Shown: piece after piece, positions 1 through 12,800 of the stretch
How positions within the stretch are numbered: position 1 is the stretch's first letter
Layout of the letters: the number at the start of each line of letters is the position of its first letter
From: Campylorhamphus procurvoides
Taxonomy: Eukaryota; Chordata; Aves; Passeriformes; Dendrocolaptidae
NCBI GenBank assembly: GCA_013396655.1
Contig: WBMV01000127.1
Location: 125,889-189,888, forward strand
Reading direction: 5' to 3'
DNA: 64,000 nt
Translations under genes and position numbers: made by a program
The notes under the pieces: model-generated
What the model saw: only the letters and a program-made list of their open reading frames with translations
Database searches by the model: none
What the model was told of the DNA's origin: nothing

Positions 1-2580
1 GCATTTCCTGATTCATTCTGCCTGACAGCATTTTTCTGTCTCTATTCCCATGGCCCAGACGTCTCCTATGCAGTCTGTTTCCCACTCCATCAATTTTCAG
101 TACCTTCATCTCTGCATGTTGCTTTTTGGGGGCAGCACGAGTGGCCACACTTGTCAGAAAGGGAAGATTCAGCAGTTCAGGAAAGACTGGCACCTTGTAG
201 AACTTCCAGGCCTGGCATTTGTCATCATTAGTGATCCCTGATGTTGCTGGTGTTGCAGACTGAAGTGTTCTGTGGCTTGGGAAGCTCCAACATCTAAGTG
301 TTGGTTTGTATGGAATATCTGTGGACATTCCAAGATAAACTTGCTATCCCTGCTCCAGTGGAACCAAGGAAGGAGAGGAATGGCAGAACCAAGTGCTCTG
401 CCACAGATGGCAGGTGCTAGTTTGGGGAAAAATGGGTGTTATACACATAGATGTCATCTTGGCTGAAACATTGCATTGGCAATTTTGACACTCCGTCCCT
501 AAATGAACAGAATAGAGCATTTGCTATGGTAGCCCTTCAAATTGTGCCCTGGGTAATTAAGGGTCAGCATAAAAGGTTTCATGTTTCCATGAACTCTGCC
601 ACTGTGGCAAGCAAAGCTCAGTTGGTGTAATCAGAAGAGTGCACACTTCTTCAGATTCCCACTGCTTTGAAGATTGAGGAAAGGGTGAAAAACTGCTCCT
701 GGTGCTTGATTTGTCCTGCAGGAATTGGCTGGACACGCAGAGAGAAGTAAATGACACTTCATATGTGGAGTGTAGTCAAACCTGCACATGGCTGAGAGTG
801 AGTGCTTGCAGCTTGATTCTTTCTCTTGGTGCCATAATAGGATTCTCACCAGTTGTCTGTGTGTAGGTAACCTTACTGAATGGGCAGCAGGAAATATAAA
901 CTGCAACACTGGCACTTGGGAAAGCACAAGAAATACTAGAGTTTCTTTTTCTTGGAGTTTAGTGCACAACAACTGGCTCTAGTGACAACAATAGTGTTTT
1001 AAAATGCATTTAAGCACAGCACTGAATGTCTGCCATCATTATCCTCTTAACTTAGCCCTGTGTAGTTCAGTTTTCCCCATTGCTGCTCTAATTAGGAAAA
1101 TAAAATTGCTAGTTGGACTATTAGGCAGTTGCAGCCTCTCTCATGGGTGTTGCCCATCATCCTGTCACCTGGGTTTAAATGTAAACCTGGTCTTATGTCT
1201 GGGGTGCAGTGAAAAGGAGTTCCATCAGTAGAATGCTGAGTCCTCTCTGCCCTACCCCTCGCTCTCCTGGTTTCTGCTCTTGTTGATGAACTTGCCCGTG
1301 GAAAGGGAAGTCTTCCCAATTCAAACCCAGCTTTGGATTGTTTAAAAACACCTTTAATGGTTTGGAGTGGACTGTGAGACATCCTGTTCCTAAACCTGCA
1401 GCTGCCTGGTCTTCAGAAACTGATACACTTCTCTATTTAGTTTTTTTTTAGTACAGGACCCAGGGAGCAGAAGCTTATTGAATATTGTGAGTTTTCCAGT
1501 TCAGTGACAATTGCAAAAACTTTTCTGCTAAATAAGTGCTGCTGATGGACTGAGGAAATCCTGTGTCTGATAGCCCTCAGAATGGCTCTTTGTGTGCCTG
1601 TGAATTTGTGTAGAGGCTACACTTGTCTGTCCTGCCCCAGTATTGACACACATACCAAGACTGAATTCGGGAGGTTAGTGCTTTGCTTTTTAAGTGGCTG
1701 CCTATTCAACCTTTCCCATTAAGGCAGGCTGCTTGCTGCAGAGCTTCCAATCTTTTCAAAATCCGATTTGTCTGAGTCAGAGCTGTGTCTAAACCGAGGC
1801 TGGCGAAGGCAAGTGATCAGATTGGCAAACAAAAATAGCTTTTGTGAGTACCAGCCCTTTTTTGTCTGTTCCACCGACATTACTCGGTCTAATAAACTGC
1901 CTTTTCCTGCAGAATTTGGTTCCTTCCATTAGATCCACTTCACTGCTACACTATGGAGATAATATGGGAATGTTACCATAAGGGAATAGTTTAAATGGGT
2001 GATGTTAAAAGTATGTCACCAGTGTCACATCATCATTATTGAAAATTGCCAGTTGCTCACGTAGTGATAAGCTGTGTTTGGGTGGCAAATTTTTAGAAGC
2101 AATGCAACTAAATTTTGATTCAGCATAAATAATGAGTTCTACAGTGCTCATTAGGAAATGATCATTATGCTTAATATGGGAGCACATCTTCCTGTGAAAT
2201 GCTTCTAGCTTTTCATGGGTAAAGAGTTGATGTCTCATTTGTGGTGTGTGAAGACATTCTTTCAGTTAAACCTGTGTTGGTTTAGGTTTCTCCCTGGTTA
2301 ATTTTTACTGGTTTTGACATGTGAGTTTTACATTTGTGTTTAAAGTCCTACATAGAGGTGCTTTTTATGAAATTAGGATTTAGGCTCCAGCGTTTTCTTT
2401 TACACAAGAAATCTCAGAACTGATAGAGACTCTGCACAGTAACCCTTGTACCGTGTCAGGCTCTCCTTCTCCCATCGCCTTGTTTTTCCGTGACTGCTGC
2501 ATGGAATCTGGGCTGATGCTAATCTGGAAGGACAGTCACACCTCATGAAAGAATCATCACTGCTAATCAAATCAGAGTGA
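1..2580. other. Gene-free unique sequence
   Basis: No gene, RNA gene or recognised repeat is visible. The open frames on either strand are all under about 115 codons, overlap each other and show no domain. The stretch at roughly 1750-1910 has a few more CpGs than its surroundings and an AP-1-like TGAGTCAG, but that is too little to call an element. Confidence 0.6.
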
Positions 2581-3000
2581 AAACCCACCACTCTGCATCG
2601 GTGGAGACATTTAACGTGCTGAATATTTCATGCGCTGGGGGCCGTGGCTGCAGACAAAACCCTCTCAGCAGCTCCTCGTTGCGTGCAAATATTTCCTCAG
2701 CCACTCTGGGGTGGTTGAACTGGTGTGCAGCATCCCCAGGAAGCCTGGGGTGATCCCTGCAAGCAGTGGTAATTACATGGGACTCCACACGTGCCCCTTG
2801 GCCTGCATGGCTGAGCGGGAACCCGGTGCGTGCAGCGTGACAAGTGTCTGTTTGGGCTGCCGAGGATTGAACTCAGTCGTAGATCTGCAGGAACATCAAA
2901 ACACAATCAAGGGCTGACATCAAACCCGGGAGCCAAGAGAATTCCTCTGGCAAGAAAGGACGAGGAAGGAGCGCTTTGGTTTGTGGCTGCTACGTGGGTT
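2581..3000. other. CpG-enriched patch in CpG-poor DNA
   Basis: I count about 17 CpG dinucleotides in these 420 bases, against roughly zero or one per 60 bases in most of the window. The G+C content is also clearly higher than nearby. Observed/expected CpG is close to 0.6 by hand estimate, so it sits at the edge of the usual CpG-island definition and is short. Open frames run on both strands (2630-2917 plus, 2567-2788 and 2697-2906 minus), which is what GC-rich DNA gives when stop codons are rare. No protein family is recognised. It could be a small distal regulatory element, an old GC-rich repeat or a chance patch. Confidence 0.4.
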
Positions 3001-6000
3001 TGTTCTGCTGTCATTGCAGGGAGGGCTGGAGGAAGGAACAACCCAGAAAAAGATGTCTCTGCCCTCCAGTTCTTCTTTATATTAGAATCATAGTACTGGA
3101 GGGGTGAATAGCAACACAAACCACTAAGTTTTCTTTCAAGTTTTGTATTTAGAATTTGGATTTTTTTCTCTATGATATACAACAGTTGATCTTGGCTATC
3201 TGCATGGGAAGTTTGTTTCTCATTCACCCTGACAGTGTCTCCTTGTGACATCAGGAAGAGCTCACTGTTAAAAACACTGGTGCAAATGCTTTACTCACCT
3301 GCTGCTTTTGCAATTGCTTGGTCTTCCCTTAAGAGCTGTCCTCTTTGTCACACGAGCACATTGTCTTGGAGTGAAGCAAAGTGACTGTGCTCCTCTGCTC
3401 TGTGTGAGTGATGGTTTGGGTTAGCAGGTGCCACATCAAACTTACCCTGTTGTCTTCATTTTAACCAGAACACTTCTGCATCAGTAATCCTGTGTTCACC
3501 TTCCTGGGTTTGTAGTCCTTCCTCAATCCCCTCTAGCAATGCCATTCTGTGCCCTTTTTCCTCTGCTTTTGTAGCACTACCATGCTGGAGGTGGGGACTA
3601 AATACTTGCTTGAGCGGTGTGCTTGTCAAATAATAAAAATCATTGTTCCTAAACAGGAGTTCAGGAGCTGTGAAAAAATGTTGAAAGACTTATTTGCTGG
3701 ATTTGAACAGTCTGTGGAGCTGTCAAACAATGAACTGCTGAAAGGAATTTGAAGGAAATGTCAATATTTGTCAGATAAATTGTTTTCAATAAATATTTTT
3801 TTTTCGGTCACTAGTCATCTGTGGGGTGACTTGGTGATGATGGTTCTGAAGCAAAGAGCTTCCTAAGGAGCACAAAAGCACTGTGTGTAGGAATGTTTCT
3901 GGAGGAAGCCTCTCTAGGGGAACAGAATTTCTCTCAAGGGAGGGAGTTCAGCTCCTGTCCTGCCTCAGTGGCCTGACCTGACCTAAGGCAGGAAGGGAAA
4001 CTGGAACTCCAGTTCCTTCCACCCCAGTCCACTTTGGAATTGACCACCTTCTGGATGTTGATTGCAGAGGATTAAAACCAAAGCAATTTTATACTCCTTG
4101 TGCCCCATTTCTCCCACAGTGGCCAGAGGAGGAATAAGCAGCAGCATCTCTAGGTGGTGATAATGGCCATTGCTGCTTCAGGCATGAGATTAACCTTTCA
4201 CAATTACCAGGACATCCAACTATGAGCAAATGCACAAAGCAAACTCTGAAAGCAACTTAGCTTTCTTCCAAGAGCAACAGTTTTAATTTCTGAATGGAAA
4301 TGGCTAAATTTATCAGGCTCTGAAGTGCTCCCTTCCAGTGTGCAATCTGCTTGGGTGGGCAGCACCATGAATGCTGCTTGCCCCAGGCTTGTGCTCTTTC
4401 CTCTCTCCTCTCACTGCCTGGATCCACAGAGGTCGAGTAAAAATGTTGATTTTGGGTAGGTCTTTTCTCAGCTGTGATCAGTCTTATAATTAAATAAAAG
4501 AGTCTAGCTCTGGAAATTTGAATTGCACATTACAAGATGGAGATTCAGATGGCATTTTTTTTAAAATGACAGAACTTGCAATGCAATACATGCATTTTTC
4601 TTTACCATAAATGGTTTCTCTGCAAACTAAAGCACTTTGTAAAACGTGAGTATGATTGTGTCCCACTGAAAGGGAAAGGGCATTTGTAAAGGAGCAGTTT
4701 CTCAGTGTGTCATGTGTGTACTCACATGCAGTATTTTATCAGAAGATCACAGTGTTACTTGATGTGGCTTTACTGTCATTTTGTGTGGATGGGTTTAGAT
4801 GAAGTCAGCCTCTTTGAAACAGGCTCAGTCTGAGAGAATTTACCCATTTTTATATTATTTTTTATTTTAGAAGTGGTCCTCTCTTGCTGTTCAGAAACAT
4901 CAGTTTAAAAGGAGCATTTTGAAAGCAGTGTATTTTATCCTCTTGAAGAAGCATGTGAAGTGCTGGGGAAGCAGCTTTACGTGCTGTTAGGCTTTTTGGA
5001 GAGTCTCTTACATTGTGGCCTTTTCCAGGAGTTGTTCCTCCCCTCACAGAGGGGACAAAAATTCATCCTGTTCCTATCAAGAAATTATAGGCTGTAATGA
5101 GTTTCTGTGGAAATGAACTTTACCCTTTTGGATTTAATAAAAGCAAATCCTGATAATTACTGCAGGCATTCATAAGATCTCATTGCATGTGAGAAATTAA
5201 TGTGTTTACTTTGAACGATGAGCTCACCAAAGTTTCTGAAACAATGTACTTCTTGGGAATTGCCTGATGATAAAATCTCATTTATGCTGAAAGTTATAAA
5301 TGTGGGAAAACCCCCACCAAAACCTGTTGGCATTGTAAGTGCCTGCCCTGCTCTTCAGTGCAAGGTCACTGAGATTCAAACCAGTTGTTACGTGAGGAAC
5401 TTACTACACCTTTGAGAATGGCTTGTGTAGATAAATCTATTATGTTCTAAACTTCAGCTAATTTTGAGTGGTTGTCAAATTATTCCAAAGAGACATGGAC
5501 TAAAAGCTGCTGATTCTTCTATTTTTCTCTCCTCACTTCACTTGTCTAAAAGCACCTTCACCTGTTCTGATCTTAGAAGTGCAGAGTAAAGAAGAGTTTA
5601 CCTGCTGAAAATCCAGGAAACACTGAGTTGTCAGACCTGTTGACATCTGCCTGCCCTTATGTGCTTTAAAAATTGGATAAGGAAGTGGGACTGGATTGTG
5701 CTGCTCTTGTTTTTTAATGGGAATATCTCAGAAAATAAATCACTTCCTCCACCCTTTCTCTATGAGGAACACAAGGATAATTCAGGCAGAATCAGGGTAG
5801 AAGTTTCAAGTAATTGAAGTTCTGCTTTATCTGCTTTTGATTCCCTAATGGACCTTCATCTCCCAAAGACTGAGATGAGATGGTTATGTTCTGATTAATG
5901 TGGACTATTTACCATTTCTGCTGATAAGCTGGGAGGATACATTAAATCTGTCTCAGCAAGTGGCAGGGAAGTTTCAGATGGTAACGAGGACAGCTGCATC

Positions 6001-9000
6001 TTTCTTTGACTCCTGAAGGTCAAGCACTTCTAAATCCTCTCCCAGCTTATTTATAAAACTGCTGATGTGATTCAGTTAGTTATGGAAACTGTAACCTCAA
6101 GGATATTTTCAACCTTTTGTGTTGGTGGAAATGCTGCTGGCTGTATTTAAAATGATATTCCAGATAGTGCTTTCCAGTGGTTTTTTGGGGCAGTAGCTCA
6201 TGCCAAACCATCTTATTTTGAATGAGTAGTGAGACTGCCCAAGTTTTAAACTGGAAGGTGGAGTTAGATCCAGCCTTGAAGGTGCCAATTGCATGAAGAA
6301 GAGGTGTGCCAAAAGCCCTCAGCTTCCTTAGGCATGTGCATTTTAGACAAGTGCTGCTTGTGCTTCTTGTCTGAGATGGAAGCAGAAGTGATTCTTGGAA
6401 GATTACAAGCCCTTGATGCGCCTGCCAAGGTTAAGAATTTTAGCTTGGGTGGGGTTTATTTTGTTTTTCCTCTCAGTAGTATTGAAAAGCTGCATAAAAT
6501 TTACATCTGAGATGTAGCTGGGTATGATCCTCATTAGAGAAAAGAGGGGAGGGAAATGGCCACTACCTTACTGGTTAAAAACAGGGAGAGCAGGAGCAGG
6601 GTTGGAGTTGCACATGAACCCTGTGCCCACCCCCTCTGGTGTTGCCTTTGGCAGTGCCATGGCCTGGAATGCCAGTGTGATGCTTGGAGAACTATTTTGC
6701 AGCTCTTGTTGCCAGTTTTATACCCTTTCTGCCCTGGCTTTAGCTACTTCCAGTTCCTTGGTGGCCCCTGAGCATTGTCAGCCCACTCTGACTTTCCTCC
6801 TTTTGCTGCTGCCTGGGCCAAAGCTGAATCTTTGCTCCTCAAGGATGAGAACAGTTTCCTTGGAAGGATTTAGTTGTCTTTGCAGGATGTAGAAGCCTTG
6901 AACTGACCCTGTGAGTTGGGTTTTTTAAGCCCACATGTGATGGCTGTGCTTACCTGTGTGCTGTAATGACTGTTGCAACTCCAGGGGTACCTTGCTCATA
7001 AACTAGTGGCATCCTTGCTCTGTTGGGCAGCATTTTTATGCCAGCCCTTCAGAGAGTTTAATCTGATCAGTAAAACTTCTTGCCTCCCTTCAGATCCCTT
7101 CTGTTGGGGTTTGCCCTAGTGCCATGTCCCTCCTATGAAGGTACTCCAGAGTTTGAGGCTTTAATACAGAAGGTTAAGTGTGCCAAGGTGTGCCAAGGTG
7201 GTCAGTGCTGCTGGCAGGGTTGGCAACCCCTTCCTGAACCACTGCCTCACTTTTGGAGGGGAAACACCTTCTGAGCTGATCTGTATGTTGTAAATACTTT
7301 GAGGATGTCCCTGAACTTCAGGTCGTGATGATCTGCATTTGGGCAGCAGCCAAACTCAGTTTAGTTCAGTGCTGGTTTTTGGGAGTGGCTGGTAGTACAT
7401 TTATGAAGAAAGATTTAAACAAATAACGTGTATGTAAGATAAAATTACCTCTGTGGTTGTGTGTTACTTGGATCCTTAATGAGTAGGCACGAATTTCTCA
7501 TGTGATGTCAGAGGCAACGTGCTGATCCATCCACCAAGTATGTTTGCCAAGTTGTAGCTCTGGAAAATTTAGCTATTTCTTCTTAAATAATGGTATGTTC
7601 CTGTTCCTGCATTAAGGAGTTCAAACTACATGTTGAGTTTTCTTTTATCATTTATCATTTACAAAGTCTTGGTTTATCACATGCAAGGTCTTTTTTGGAA
7701 TAAACAAATGTTTTCAAGTGGTGCCTTTACAGAGGCACCAAATTTATCAGACTAAGATGTGGACAGACATTACACACCGAAGTGTGTTACTGAAATAATT
7801 TGGAGTTAGAGTGTAAATCTGATTTACTTCTGGGATTTTGGTATTGCTTTGGGACTGAGAATACTGTGGCTCCTTTTACTTGGAGTGTTGCAGAGATGAA
7901 GATGTGTGGTTTGTGGGTTTTTGTAATGCCAATTTCAAATAATTCCAGAGTGATTTCAGTCAGTTATTCTGGTGGGGATGGTGGTGTGTACATTGCTGCT
8001 ATTTTTAAAATCACATTGCATTAAAAGTTACTTTTTGGAAATGCACTGCTACAAACAACAAATGGCCATGCTTCCAAATATCCTGAACTTCCAGTGAAGA
8101 ACTAAATTCTCTGTGTTTGTGCATGTTATATACTATTGAAAGGTCCTCCATGGACTTGAATAGGGGGAATGTAGAAGGACCTCAGTAAGCTTCAGGGGTG
8201 AGATGACATGCCATGTGTCCCCTTCCCAGTCAGGTATTTACCCTGAGTCTTTCAGCAAACTCGACAAACTATGTTAGAAGAAGGTGAGAAAAGTAAACCA
8301 GTAGTTTGTTTTTCTGTAAAAGCCAGAAACAAAAATCTGGTTTTCAGTGAGAGTTTCCAGCTAAGAGCTGGCTGGTGTGGCAGCATCCCTCTGATCCCTC
8401 ACTTGTCAAACAGGAAGGAAAAGGGAGGCAAAGCCACAAATCAAACTGGTTTTCATTTGCTTCATCAAAGTGGCCTCCAATGAGTACATTCCTCTTGTCT
8501 TTGATTTTGTTAATTTTTGAGAGACCTCCTGAGAAGGTGCCTAAATCTGAGGCATATGGGGAGCTGCTACTTCTGAGAGCTTAAAATGAGTGATGCCTGC
8601 ATCTCGCATTAAAGCATCCTTGGCATGCTGCTGTATGACCACAGTGATGTGCATTCAGCACAGGGTTCCCTGGGAAGCCGTTCAAAGCACACTAAAAAGA
8701 CACCTGCTGCTCATAGCTCAGATTGAATCAATTGGCCAAGTCATTGCTGCAGAGCTCCTGCTGCGTGCACATTCTGTACCCCATCCCAGCCAAAACTGGC
8801 ATTGTCTTTGCTCAGCAGGTGTTCTGCCAGCAGAACTGAATGGCAAATATCCCCCTAAGCAGGTCATAGGTGTCCTAGTAAGTGTTAATGACATGTAATG
8901 TATGGATATGGTTAATTCATTATTTGGTGCTAATAATAACTGTAGACCTTCAAGTGAGTTGCTGGGAATGTGGTTTTGTTGGGATTGACTGTGTGTCAGT

Positions 9001-9149
9001 GTAAGTTATAGGGATGGTGGGTCAGAATGAGTTCTGTGCCCTGTAGGGTTCATGGGAATTCATACAAAGCTTTTCTTTCAGTCTAAGGAATTCCCTTTGA
9101 AATTAAATTTGAAGCCTATACTGCTACGGTTGCCAGTGTTCCCTGGCTT
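3001..9149. other. Gene-free unique sequence
   Basis: No gene or RNA gene is recognised. The longest frames (6524-6892 and 8590-8898, both plus, just over 100 codons) have no recognisable domain. The only clear structure is a 10-base direct duplication at 7181-7200. A GTAAGT splice-donor-like site follows a short open frame near 5336 and another near 8879, but neither has a convincing partner acceptor. Confidence 0.55.
7181..7200. repeat. 10-bp perfect tandem duplication
   Basis: TGCCAAGGTG occurs twice back to back. This is a minor replication-slippage product with no visible function. Confidence 0.9.
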
Positions 9150-9840
9150 ACAGAGAATCATGGAATTGTGAGGGAGAGGGAGAGTGGCTTGGGAACAACA
9201 TGTGCCAGCTCCCTCAGCACCCATAGTGCATCCCATCAGAGCCCATGGATTTATGGTGTTAAATAAAGTCTAACCCAACTCTCTATGATCAAGGGAAAGT
9301 CTTCTTTTCTCCAGCCACCTTCTTTTACCTCCAAGATCTGGGATTCCTGAGGGCTGACCTCAGCAGGAAAGACTGAGGCAAAGCAGGCTTCAGTAATTCC
9401 AACTTCTCTGTGCCCCCAGTTAGAAGGACCCCCCTGATACAGCAGCAGACCACATTCTTGTTGTCCTTGATATCCCTTGCCAGACTTGGTTCCAAATAGG
9501 CCTTGCCCTTCCTCATTGCATCCCTGCATACTCTGACAATGTTCCTCTCATGTGGCCTGTCCCTTTTCCCACATCCCATACATTTCTTCCTGCTGTTTGA
9601 GATTTTCTGGAAGCTCCCTGCCAATCCTTGCAAGTCTTCTGCCCTCTTTGCTTGTTTTCTTGATCATGGGGGTGCACTGGTGTTGAATTTGGAGGAAGTG
9701 ATGCTTGAATATTGACTATATCTCTTGGACCTCCTCCTCTTCTAGAGTCCTAATGTGTTGGGTTTCTAAAAGTAGGGCTTTGAAGAGGTCAAGGTGAGAT
9801 CTCCAAAGCCACAGAAAGCCACCCTGACGGTGTATTATGT
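9150..9840 (-). mobile_element. CR1 LINE, internal ORF2 fragment (broken)
   Basis: Read on the minus strand, this is part of the single long polyprotein (ORF2) of a CR1 non-LTR retrotransposon, from the endonuclease-RT linker to the start of the reverse transcriptase. One frame (9325-9633) carries RNIVRVCRDAMRKGKAYLE and LARDIKDNK, typical of the CR1 linker. Another frame (9251-9529) carries CFASVFPAEVSPQESQILEV and GGWRKEDFP. Near 9200-9250 a third frame reads KSMGSDGMH, the conserved KSMGPDG-type block just before the RT. The three frames mean at least two frameshifts, and stops interrupt it, so it is a dead copy. DNA similarity fades near 9150 on one side and about 9840 on the other. Unusually for CR1, no 3' UTR or 3' terminal repeat follows at the left edge. 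The boundaries are approximate. Confidence 0.87.
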
Positions 9841-12800
9841 TATTCTATGATGATAAAGGATTATAAATTATAGCTGGAGGGCTGGAGGGAAAACTAAACC
9901 CTTACAAACCACTGACTCTGAATTCTGTGTAAGCAGACCAGTGCACCACGTTCACTCCTCAGTGTCCTTTACAGACTGAGATATTTCATTTTAAGAAAGC
10001 AGGTGTTTCACAATGAAATCTGCCAGATGCCTGTGATCCACCAAGACAATACAAATTCAATCTCATATGAATGAGTTCAGGCCCCCCTTTTTAATGATGT
10101 GCTGCACTGGACTTTTGAGTAGACAGGGGACTGGGGTGACTGTGTTACTTCAAGATAAGGGGATGGTTGCTTTTTCTTCCTGGAGGGTCTGTATATTACC
10201 ACCTTTGATAATCTTGCCAAGGAGGCAGGAATGTGCCCAAAACACTCTTGAGATCTCCCAAACAGGCAGGCAAGCAGGGAGATCACCAGGAGGCTGCAGG
10301 GTAAGGGATGCTGTGGGCCACTACTCATGAACAGTGGAGAGGCAAAGATCTTGTTTAAGTGGTTTTGTTTGGCACGGCTGATTTCAAGAGTTCTGTGCAG
10401 GACTGTTATAGCTCAGGGCTGGATTGTATCCACATTGCTTCCAGTTACCAGTCCACTCCTCTCACTACACTCCTGATTGTATTCCCAGCCCAGCTGAGTC
10501 CTCCCAACTTCTCTCTCTTTCTACAAATGTGGAGTAGAAAATGCGACTCACGCAGATAAGAACTGATGCTCTGGTCACTGTTTTAAATGTAGTGCGGAAA
10601 GCAACAAGGCATACAATTTCCCCCTGGCTGCATGAATTTTGCTGTCATTAAATGTTGAGATAGCTGCAAGAGCTGTCAGTCATTCCTGTGAGTACATCTG
10701 AGCTGTCACAGGCTGTCTGTGTGGATGTGATCTTCCCTTCAGTCCCTCAGAGTTAAGCCCGTGACACTCCTCTGTAGTAAATGATTCTGGATGCTGCAGC
10801 AGATGCAATAAATAGTTATGGATGCTGCAGCTTGCCCCAGTTGGCAAGGGGGAACACATCCATGGCCTGGGGCTGCAATGTGCCAGGAGAATTGGAGACC
10901 AACATCAAGGAAGATGGACTAATGTGGGCTGTGTGCATGCCATGCCTTGAAAATGCAGGACATTCTTTATGGGGAATGAAGGTTTGTTAAACCTCATGGT
11001 CCAGATGTTGATCTTCTCCTACACCCTTGCACAAGGAGTGAATTTATATAAGGGTGAATGTAGTAGAGTTCAGGTTTGAGAGCCTTGTTTTCAGTATGTG
11101 TAGTGTCTGTTATTGGAATGTATTTCTTTAGCTGTCAAGTGATTTCCTCATTTTCCAACTGAGTTAGCTCCTGTCAGAACTGTCACATAGTTGTATTTTA
11201 TGTCTTCTAGAGAGACAGATTGGTAAAAATTGAGCCATACAATTACTTTGTTCCTTTTAACTTTTCCTTTTCCAACTTCCAGCCATCTAAGCTCTGTAAA
11301 CGTTGGCTGTTGAGTATTAAATTAGTATGTAGTGGGCAGTACAAGACATCAAGTGCTGTATTTTTATATAGCTATTTCTCTATTGCAAACTTGAAGTGTT
11401 TCTTCAAATCCCTACTCTCCTGCCAGCCAGACTGTACAGACACATCTAATCTGCTGCACTTCTCAAATTCAGTGAAGGCTGTGGGAATTTCTTCCTGCCT
11501 GTTCCAAGAGTTTGTGTCGCTGTTTCTTTTTTCCAGATGGAAGTTGTAATCAAGGGTAAATGCAGGTATAAGACCACAGTTAATTTATCCTGATCTATGA
11601 AACCTCTCAGAAGTAATTTGACTATCAAGATTGTCTTTTAGCCCTTTCAATTGTGTAGCAAAGAGCTGATGTGAGCGTTGCACCAGAGGAACCTTCACAA
11701 TTACAGATAAAAGCAGTATTATCTATTTCTCCAGCTGTGACTTTCCTGATGGCACTAATGTCAGCTGAACAATCATATTAACTCTTTTACATCTCTACTC
11801 TCGGTGTGTGACTTCTTTTGGACTTGTTCCTCTATTTATAGCTTTGGCACAAAGTTGAACACACTTATCACGCCTCATTGCTTGCACATTTTACCCCTAG
11901 AAAGATGCAGAGTCTCTTTCTTATTGATTCCCAAGCTAAGCAATTTCATGTTTTTGGTTTTGTACTTTGACCTCTAACCCTGGGATCCATTAGGACCCCA
12001 AGCCAGCAAGATGTAGACACATCAACTACAGAGGGAAAGAACTAAAAAGACACTGTCTCCAGCAAGGGATGCATTAATAGATTGAATTCAAACAGAGAAA
12101 AGGCAATTTTTTTCCTGCTGGGAAGCAGAATCCTCAAGAGAGTCATCTCAGGCTGAAGAACATGATATGAAAATCAATAAAGGCCGTATCATGCTGGTGA
12201 TGGGTCCGGGAAGTGTCATTTTATATCTTATTAGTGGATATCTAAAGGAAGTTAAAGCTACTTTGCTCATAATAATTGGATAAATCCTCTTTCATCAGTG
12301 GACTATTTTGCTATTCAAAGTAAAAATGAAAAATGGGGGAGAGGCTGGTTTGGATATGATGGGACTGAATGAAGACAATGGTTGTTAAGGATATTTGGGA
12401 TTTTTATGAGGTTGATACTGTTTCCAGAACTGATTTCCAGCTCTGTTTTTCAATCAGAGATAGAAAAGAGTAATTAAAAATAGAAGGCTTTCTTCTGTCT
12501 GTTTAATTGGAAGAGAACTCTTGACATTTTTATTATTTTAATGCTCCAGGCAAACTGTAAACACACCATTTGCTTTATGGCAGTGGATGAAGCAATGATG
12601 GGTCTTGGTTAAGTCTCTCTGTATTATTAATGCTGTAGGCTGGATAAACTCAAATGATGGCAGTGATAACAACATGCAGCCCTTGATATAGTTGTGGCCA
12701 CATGAAATTAGCGTGGAATGTGGTAACATTATTATAGAAGTCTCAATTAAGCTATTGATTAAAACCCCCATACAGTTGGCAGAAGGAAGAACATGACTTT

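Noticed and set aside
3081..3105. CR1-like AGAATCATAG word
   Set aside because: A 10-base match with no continuing similarity. Expected by chance.
5218..5340. Possible first exon ending at ATT|GTAAGT
   Set aside because: The donor is good, but a stop codon sits two codons before the ATG, there is no promoter-like context and the peptide is unfamiliar.
6524..6892. Overlapping plus-strand frames of 122 and 71 codons
   Set aside because: Two frames are open over the same GC-richer DNA, which argues for composition and not coding. No family is recognised.
8590..8898. 102-codon frame ending beside CTA|GTAAGT
   Set aside because: No paired acceptor, no domain, and the donor lies inside the frame near its end. 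Not enough to call.
9251..9633. Two minus-strand frames with protein-like motifs
   Set aside because: As host genes: the motifs are those of CR1 ORF2, spread over shifted frames. They are annotated as a dead retrotransposon instead.
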